Source: Erodium maritimum (lineage: Eukaryota > Streptophyta > Magnoliopsida > Geraniales > Geraniaceae). From it: 64,000 nt of DNA. The translations under genes and the position numbers were made by a program. Location of the stretch: positions 73,330,523 to 73,394,522 of the forward strand of contig OY997589.1 in the NCBI GenBank assembly GCA_963921825.1. The letters are read 5' to 3'. The stretch's first letter is position 1. Every line of letters starts with the position of its first letter. Shown in pieces: positions 56,884 through 64,000 of the stretch. Below the pieces are notes generated by a model. It was not told where the DNA came from and ran no database searches. It saw only the letters and a list, made by a program, of their open reading frames with translations.

Positions 56884-59238
56884 TGTCACGCCCCAAATTG
56901 TGTAAACCGAACTCGGGACGCGAACATTTAAAATCATAAAAACATTTGAAACCTGTTTTGAATAAACACCTTGAAATTACCAATTAGTTAATCAAAATAA
57001 TATTTACAACTCAAAAACGTCCCAACAAATGGACAAGGTACAAGGTATCCGTCACTAGACTCAAAAGATAAAACCTGGACCCCGCTCCCAGCTCCTCAAG
57101 CTTCGAGAGCTCACCTAGTCCGTCCTATGATCAGTACCTGTAGGAAAAGCAGCTAGGGGTGAGCGTTCGCTCACCACCACGGATAACAGACTGACTACGA
57201 CATAATTAGCAGACAAAGCCGGTTACACCAAAACCAAACCCAACACCGGGAATACCATCCCCAAACTCAAGTAACTCAACTGACACACAACCCGTTACTT
57301 TCCTCAACAGACTCAACACTCGGACTCGTAATGTAAACCCGACACAACGATTGACGACCTCCTCCAAAGACACGACAGAAACACCACACAACACCAACCA
57401 AGATCACAAAGGATCGCACACCAAACAAGATCGCAAAGGATCGCATTCCTGTCAGCTACTCAGTGCCGGTTGCTAACCGACTGGGCTCGAGCCTGCCCCA
57501 CGCGCTTTACCTATCACTGTCAGGCTCCAGGCGGTCGACCTGTTGGCGATAAACCGAACTACTTTTCCGATATTTAGTCGGAAGGGGAGCTGCCCTCGCA
57601 TCGCCTAAAAATGCTCACAACCTGCCGAGACTCGAACTCGGTCAGACTAGCCAAAGAACGCTCGCAACCTCCCGAGACTCGAACTCGGTCAGGCCAGCCA
57701 AAGGACGCTCGCAACCTCCCTAGTCAGGGCCGAGACCCGGCTACTTTTCCCTACCTCGTATATAACTCCAAAAGTGCTCAACTAATCCTCGTCGCGATCC
57801 CCGTCACTCGCCTAGCTTCCCTTTGCCTCGGTCCGCAGCACGATCTAAAAGAGCACAATTTAAGGTACTTTAAACTCGCAGGAAATAAGCTGAAATTTAA
57901 TAAACTTAATGCCCAAACGTAACCCCGACAATGTCGATCACTCCCAAACTTCCCAATTACTCGACATTGTCGATAAAGGACTCCTAAAGGCCCGATTCGC
58001 CCGACATGGCGAATCTGCCCGGGTTTTGGGAATGCCCTTCCGGGGCTCCAAAAATTCCCGTTTTCGTTTCTACGGTCTTAGAATAATTCAAGGGTCCCAA
58101 AGCACTTGACGGAATCGAATTCCGACTTCCGAGTCAATTAATTAACGTATAAAGTTTCTAAACCCGATAATTACAACTTTTCCAATTAAATTCCAAATTT
58201 CGATTCGGTTATGGATAAATGGTCCGGGGAACGTTCTAAACCACCCGAACACAAAACCCGATCACCCGAGCACGTGGACCCCACCTGGCCCACCTTGATC
58301 GTGGGTCCTAGGGTTCAATTTGGGGCCCAGTCACCATGGTGGTGGTTGGTCCCAGCTCCGGCCAGCCACCCCATGGCCGGCCGGCCACCACCCACGGTGG
58401 CCGGAGCTACTCCCGAGCTTCCGGTCACTGGAAAACGTCAAAACTCACCTCCAAACACCTCCAAAACGTCTCCAACACTTCCCCAACCTCAATACAACCC
58501 TAAACTAATAGTTTTACACAAACCCTAACTTTCAAAATTAAACAAATCGACGATCGGTTTAGTGATTACCGTAGAGGAGGACGAGGGGACGTCGATTTCT
58601 CTTAGCCTTGAGACGATCCAAAGGTTGGATGTTCTCCAAACCCTAGCTCTTTCTCCTTCTCTCTTCTTCTCCTTCTCCTTCTCTCTCTAAACTCTCTCTT
58701 CTCTTTTTTTCTATTTTTTTTCTCTTTGAATTACCCTTGGCCGAACACCCCTTAAGGGTCATCCTCTAGTCTTGTCCCAAAACCTAACACCACCACTTGT
58801 TTGACAAGTGACAAGGTGGGTCCCACACCTTTTAGGAAAATATCTACTAGATGTTTTCCAATCAGATTCGCGAAAAACGGATGTTTGGGGCCCCGAACGG
58901 GCACTTTTCCCAAGAAATTACGAAACTTGACGAGCTACAAGGAAACGGCTCAACTAAGACCGCTGCGACGACGGCTAAGCTTTTTGGATCCAAAACGGTC
59001 CTCGAACGGACCAAAACGTCGCTCGGTTGACTTTTCCAGCGAAAAGTCAACATTTCCCAAATTGATCAGAGAGTTGCCCTGAGTCCCCTGGAACTCACTT
59101 TGGTCGATATCGGGGTCAACTTAAGTCTGGTATGACCCTCGGGGTCAATTTAGGTTCAATTTAGTGTCCGTCTTCAATTTTTTAAATTTTCCTGTTTTTC
59201 GCAGGTTTGACTGGCGTTGACCGGGAGTGGTTATTACA
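56884..59238 (-). mobile_element. Tekay-type LTR, right copy (5' LTR, 2355 bp)
   Basis: It begins TGTCACGCCCCAAATTGTGT and ends GTGGTTATTACA, followed by TTGTC (59239-59243). Colinear with 47392-50372, but a 636-bp segment is missing at 57717-57720, where TCCC is shared by both edges of the deletion. Scattered substitutions throughout give the impression of 1 to 3 percent divergence by eye. Confidence 0.92.
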
Positions 59239-60184
59239 TTGTCCATACCATGGATTGGTATGGTGAGCACCCATTATCATGAGAATCAAGGCCATGGCAA
59301 TAGCCATGGCCGCCGACCGCCGCTTTCCCCTCCTAGGGTTTAGGCGCATATCGCAACTTGTTATTTGTGTCTTAGTTACATATGGATCAGGAGAAATGAT
59401 TGTGTTTTAATTAGGTTTTAGAGCCTATAGAGTCCACGTTTCTAAAGCTGAAAGACACTTCTTTTATAGTTTTCAAGTTTGGAAGAATTTTTTCTGCAAG
59501 TGCTCCGTTAAGAAGTTGGCACTCGGATCCGACAGGGTGCTATTGATTTCTCCCCCTTTTTGTGTTCTTGTGTCTTTTTGTCATGCAAATTATGTGTTTT
59601 TAGCTTCTTTAGGTCTTCTCAAGTTTGATTCCCATATGGTTTTGTGAGTTATCACTTGCACAATCGGATCTGAAGGGTGTTATTGATTTCCCCCCTTTTT
59701 GTGTTCTTGTGTCTTTTTGTCATGCAAATTAGGTGTTTTTAGCTTTTTTTAGGACTTCTCAAGTTTGATTCCCATATATTTTTGTGAGTTGTATCACTTG
59801 CACCTTGTATTTTCCTCTTAAATACAAGCACTAATAAAACCATCGCTTGTAAAAATAAGTTCCAAAAATAGATATATTACTAATAATGTTATATCTCCTC
59901 TAAATCTTATATGTACTTTGTTATGGATTGGCAATGGTGTGATTTCAAAAATGTGTGTTTGATTCGGAGTGAGAACTGGACAGGGTTAATTCACGATAGA
60001 GACGAGAACGGGTACCCTGATATAAACCTGTCCCATTGTCATCACTATCCTCATCAAATGAATTTGATAGAGTTTTAGTACCTAGTAAATATGTTGCTAG
60101 ATGTAAGCATTTATTAAAAATATATATGGTTGGTTCAAATAGGTACGAGATTAGAATACTATTATGACACATTAAATTTTTTTT
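59239..60184. repeat. Host flank of the Tekay element, outer (original) copy
   Basis: Homologous to 50373-51313 and followed by unique DNA starting CCTAAAAACTCTAGG. It carries the right-hand TTGTC, so together with 47387-47391 it supplies the TSD of the full-length insertion. Confidence 0.85.
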
Positions 60185-60314
60185 CCTAAAAACTCTAGGA
60201 ATGAAGACTTCACTCAACTAGCCTTAGCATACTGATAGTAGATGAGGGTGAAGATAACAAGTTGATAGCTTTGACATTTTGATATCGAAATGCCTTAACT
60301 AGAATGATAATCTT

Positions 60315-60706
60315 CGGTGGATGTGGTTCAGCACTTTATCCTTCGGTGGGGTTGCTTTACCTTGGTGGGGTCAGGTGAGTACTTGTTCCGGGGTCGCTAT
60401 TTGGAGCCGATCTACCTGTTTTCGGGTGGAGGAGCATTAATCACTTAGCCTTCTTGACGCCAGAGGATCCACTTGTGCAGTCTCCTTGGTACCATTCACT
60501 AGTTCAATCAAGATTCCCCATGAGACATTGTTCGCTAGTCTGGTGGGCTTATGGTTGTTGAGGTGGACCGGGGTGGTTGTTTTTTCTTGTATTCTGGTTG
60601 CTTTTTCCTTTTGAGCCGGTTTTGTTGGACTTTGTTTCTAGTGTGTGTTTTCTACCGCAGACCCACACTTATCTCTTTAATGCATTTATATCTCTCTGAT
60701 AAAAAA
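60315..60706 (+). mobile_element. Family A retroelement, short copy (392 bp)
   Basis: AACTAGAATGATAATCTT (60297-60314) and AACTAAGATGATAATCTT (60707-60724) form an imperfect 18-bp TSD. The tail TATATCTCTCTGATAAAAAA is the family-A type. No ORF. Near the 5' end the word CGGTGG(G/A)(G/T) recurs (CTTCGGTGGATGTGG, CTTCGGTGGGGTTG, CTTGGTGGGGTC). Confidence 0.7.
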
Positions 60707-60789
60707 AACTAAGATGATAATCTTAGATGAATTGTCATTAAGTTTTATAGAGGGTTTGATGTTTAAACTTTTCACGTGTAACGTATGTT

Positions 60790-62912
60790 TTTTTTTATCA
60801 GCGAAAACATATTTAAATTAACCTCTTCTGAGGAAGAAAAGATTACACAAAAAAACGCAAACTTACTAAAGCTTGCAAAGGACCAAGTAAGGGTACACAG
60901 ACCCGAGAGCCAAGTAAGGGTACGCAGACCCGAGAGCCAAGTAAGGGTACGCAGACCCGAGAGCCAAGTAAGGGTACACAGACCCGAGAGGCAAGTAAGG
61001 GTACGCAGACCCAGAGTCAAAGAAAGGGTACACCGGCCCAACAGTCCCACATCGGGGAAGACCAACCACAGACAAGAGAGGGTACATAGACCCCAAGGCA
61101 AAGAGAGGGTACACAGACCCAAAGGCAAAGAGAGGGTACACAGACCCCAAAGGAAAGAGAGGGCACGCAGACCCAGAAGAAAAGCAAGGGTACACAGACC
61201 CGAAAGCTAAGACAGGGCACACAGACCCAGAGGCTAAGCAAGGGTACGCATACCCAAAAGTAAAGAAAGGGTACGCAGACCCAGAAGCAAGTAAGCGAAA
61301 AAGAAAAAAAAGAAAGGTCTTTAACCCTAATATGTCAACCAATAAGCGCAAGAGATACTGAAGAATAACCAAAACAAGCAGCCTAAGCTAGTAAAGCACC
61401 CTGTCTCATTAGCATCATCATCCAGTCACTAAGACTGGAAGACGAGAACTAACACATCGACGGTCAACACCGCAAGCGATAAAGATAGTCTAGATGGGAA
61501 AAACCCAATGGAACACATAAACCCCTTAAAACGAATCAGGTAAGAAAACAACTGAGAGGCACAAAGGCCTAAAACCTCACCAACGGCCAACACCTTAAAC
61601 CGGCGAGACCAAACCACAAAGTGGAAGGGAGCAGATGCATATCAAACCGAAAACGATAAAGGGGTAAAGCGGAGATACAAAACTTAAGCTGCAGAGAAGG
61701 ATATACCAGTATAAGTACCACGATGCAACACTAGACCCACGACGATCCTCACCCAGGAGGCTGAAGAAGCGCGTCCCACGACCGGATCAGAGCGAAACAC
61801 CAGGCAAGCAGACGAACCACCAAAAGCAGGAAGAACAGCTCCGCTACGATCCCCTCCCGAGAAGATGAGGAAACGTGTCCCACAACCACAGCCAGAACCA
61901 ACAGCCTTCAATGCTCCGAAAGACGGACCACCAAAGAGTCCGAGGGAGACAAGGGAGCCCGGACCCAGCCCTCCAAAACCTAAATCGGACAACCCCGAGC
62001 AGGTCCAAAGAGGAGGACCGGTATTTCTACCGAGAACGAGCTCCGAGTCCGGCGAAAACCAGGCGAGAAACAAGGGCAGACCCAGACCAGGCCTAGACCC
62101 AACAAGCAGGCCCAGATCAGAAAGGCCAGACCTGCCCAAAGGCCCAGGCCAGATAGGTCCAGGCCACACAAGCCCAAACCGAACTGGCCCAGACCCGGCC
62201 CAACCCAGTAGTCATCTGACTCGGGCCAAACCCTACCCGGTTCAGGACCCGAGTAACCGGTCCGACCCGGGTCACCACCCGCCGCCAAACGACGGAACAA
62301 CTCCGGTGGGGCCGGCCGGCCACCAAACCACCAAGCCGAAGCTGGGCTTCAGCGGATTGGAGCGACGCTAGCGAGCAAGAAGAGCAGCTCCGTCGGCGCC
62401 ATCTTCAGAGCACCACACCGCGGACTTCCGAGCAGCAGACACGGCGAACAAACAAACTGACTCCGGCGAGACGCAGCAAGCAAGAACCACGAGGACCGGA
62501 GTAGCAGATGTGCTCCAAACGGTAGATCCGAGCAAGGCAGCTCAGATCTACAACCCAAGCGGAAGGGCTCCCGCACCAGCTCAGACCAGCAACTCCGACT
62601 ATCCGTTCCACCACCAGTCCGAGCAGACCCACCAAGCTCGGGGTTGGAGAAGAAAGGCTCAAGTCGTCAAGATTCGAACTCGAGCCGACGCACCTGGAGT
62701 AAAGAGCAAAGGCCAAGGAAGGAGAAAAAAGGGTGGGGAGGGGAAGAAGGAAGAGGGTAATAGAGAGAGACCACCGGCGATGTCGTTGGCCGGAGGCCAC
62801 GCCACCGCCGGTGAGGAGAGACGCCAAAGGAGCTACAGTAGAGAGGCGGCTAGGTTAAGCAGAGTAGAGAGGATTTTTCCATTATTAACATATCTAATTC
62901 TCTTTTCAGAGC
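60790..62912 (-). mobile_element. Non-LTR retroelement, family A copy 4 (non-autonomous)
   Basis: A perfect 13-bp TSD, TGTAACGTATGTT, flanks it (60777-60789 and 62913-62925). The left end, poly-T then ATCAGCGAAAACATATTTAA, matches copy 2. The GC-rich 5' half (61700-62880) holds overlapping ORFs on both strands, none with an RT, endonuclease or knuckle motif. The 3' half holds a tandem-repeat array. Mobility must have been supplied in trans (inference). Confidence 0.85.
60880..61295. repeat. 27-bp-class tandem repeat array
   Basis: Units contain CAAGTAAGGGTACGCAGACC plus CGAGAGC. The first four (about 60887-61000) are nearly identical, and later ones (AAGAGAGGGTACACAGACCC) are more diverged. 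A 27-bp unit keeps all six frames open, which explains long periodic ORFs such as 60785-61210 (+) and 60866-61372 (-); neither is a convincing gene. Confidence 0.9.
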
Positions 62913-63009
62913 TGTAACGTATGTTGTGTTGTAAAATTAGGCACGAGTGACGGCCTCTTTAGACCCACAGGCGATTAGGGTGAAAAGAGAAGTCATATAT
63001 ATCAGTTGC

Positions 63010-63165
63010 GAAGAGAATAAGCTCCAAGAAAAATGTGTGTTCCTCGATCAAGATACCACATCTTCAGCATGACAAAGAACAATTGGGATGATAAGAGAAT
63101 AAGCTTCACAAGAATATGGTGTCGTCCATCGAGATCACATGCCATCAACATGTGACAATTGCAAA
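63010..63165. repeat. Diverged tandem duplication, about 85-bp unit
   Basis: GAATAAGCTCCAAGAA, GTTCCTCGATCAAGATACCA and CTTCAGCATGACAAAG are echoed by GAATAAGCTTCACAAGAA, GTCGTCCATCGAGATCAC and CATCAACATGTGACAA. No function is evident. Confidence 0.45.
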
Positions 63166-63322
63166 ATTGAAAAAAAAGAGATACAAAACTTAGTTCGTTA
63201 AATAAAGCCTTGTGCTAGTAAAAGAATATTTTTGTCTGTTGAGAAAACTGGAAAAGGATGCTTTTATTTTAGTTTTGAGCTCTTAAGATAGTATTTTTTT
63301 CTTTCTTTCTTTTTGTAGTAGT

Positions 63323-63682
63323 ACCTCCTATAAGACTTCGACATTGCCTCACTTTCGAAGAACCTCATCTATGCTCATCAAACAACCCCGTCTGGGATGA
63401 GTTTTTAAGGTTACAAGATCAATTCTTGCTCTGGTTCCACAACCATCAACAAGCAAAGAACCCAGCACCGCAGATGCTACGGGTAAGGAGATTATTCTGA
63501 TTCTAAACTTAACTTGTAAAGAAGACTGTTTGTAATACTTTTTGGTTTAGCTTAACTTTTTAGTTTCATTTTGGAAATTCTTTGAATCAAGAAGCAAAGA
63601 GGGCAGGATAACATTTAAAGCCATATGGAATCCCTTTTAAGATCGGGCTCGACAGGACCAAACTGAAAGGCCTATCCGAGAG
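63323..63682 (+). CDS. Two candidate exons of an unrecognised gene
   Basis: After a long pyrimidine tract and GTAG (63298-63322) the sequence is open to a donor GGGTAAGG at 63482. It reads PIRLRHCLTFEEPHLCSSNN, PVWDEFLRLQDQFLLWFHNH and QQAKNPAPQMLR. A second piece, 63621-63682, follows AAAG and ends at AG followed by GTAATC, reading PYGIPFKIGLDRTKLKGLSE. Both splice ends are plausible and the phases (0 then 2) are compatible. I do not recognise the protein. No ATG is assigned, and any further exons lie to the right of the window or within 63683-64000, where I see none. It could be a decayed gene. Confidence 0.35.
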
Positions 63683-64000
63683 GTAATCTATATCAATTCT
63701 CGTAAACAGATAAACCCATTTCTGTAATAGGACAATGTTCAGTTAAGTGAACAAACATCAACCGAACCACAAACAGTCAACTAGCTCACAACTCTCCCAA
63801 ATGTATTATACTTTAATTCATTCACGATATCCATCTCATACTAAATTCTTGATGATTCGTATAAACTTGTTCAGACTGGATCCCTGAAAAAGGAATCAGC
63901 ATCACGGCTATAAATATCTAATTTTTTTGTTGTTGCACTATCTGTTAACTCCATCTATTCCTAAATCATAACATTTTTTAGAATCAGAATTAGTTTTGGT

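Noticed and set aside
60785-61372. Repetitive ORFs on both strands
   Set aside because: They are by-products of a 27-bp tandem array; no start context, no domain.

Overview
The window looks like nuclear DNA of a flowering plant, probably a eudicot. Genes are intron-rich with GT-AG junctions, intergenic DNA is AT-rich, and there are Tekay-type Ty3/gypsy, L1-type LINE, Helitron, PIF/Harbinger-like, CACTA-like and MITE sequences. There is no sign of bacterial operons, CRISPR arrays, or rRNA or tRNA genes. The species cannot be named from what I can see.

Only two host genes are well supported. The first, whose 5' part lies outside the window, occupies 1-2480 (+). Its four exons join into one clean frame encoding at least 385 residues of a basic, probably nuclear protein that I do not recognise. 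The second is a complete IQD (IQ67-domain, calmodulin-binding) gene at 16594-18881 (+), with five coding exons and 534 residues, closest in style to the IQD13/IQD14 group. Two short candidate exons at 63323-63682 may belong to a third gene running off the right edge.

Nearly everything else is transposon debris. From 5 to 16 kb there are a non-LTR retroelement with an 18-bp target-site duplication (TSD), CACTA-like remnants, a LINE whose ORF1 carries an RNA-recognition motif but which lacks ORF2, and a hairpin MITE. From 19 to 25 kb a segmental duplication of a PIF/Harbinger-like element has a second retroelement at its junction. From 27 to 30 kb a 3.06-kb solo LTR splits a long-armed MITE. 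From 30 to 36 kb there are broken LINE ORFs.

From 36 to 60 kb lies a deep nest. A plus-strand LINE (about 36.3-51.0 kb) is interrupted by a 5.94-kb minus-strand Helitron at 37471-43409. Removing the Helitron restores the LINE reading frame exactly. The same LINE also holds an unclassified repeat and a minus-strand retroelement at 46089-50493. That retroelement is itself the target of a Tekay-type LTR retrotransposon (LTRs 47392-50372 and 56884-59238, internal region 51314-56883, minus strand). This retrotransposon is rearranged: about 940 bp of downstream flank appear twice, once in the expected place and once between the left LTR and the internal region. From 60 to 63 kb two more copies of the non-LTR retroelement family have clear TSDs.

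I did not find a new multi-gene system. The most useful observations are the empty-site proof for the Helitron and its captured glycosyltransferase-like fragment, the duplicated flank of the Tekay element, and a family of non-LTR elements that combine a GC-rich gene-like 5' half with short tandem repeats and a common CTGATAAAA-type tail.
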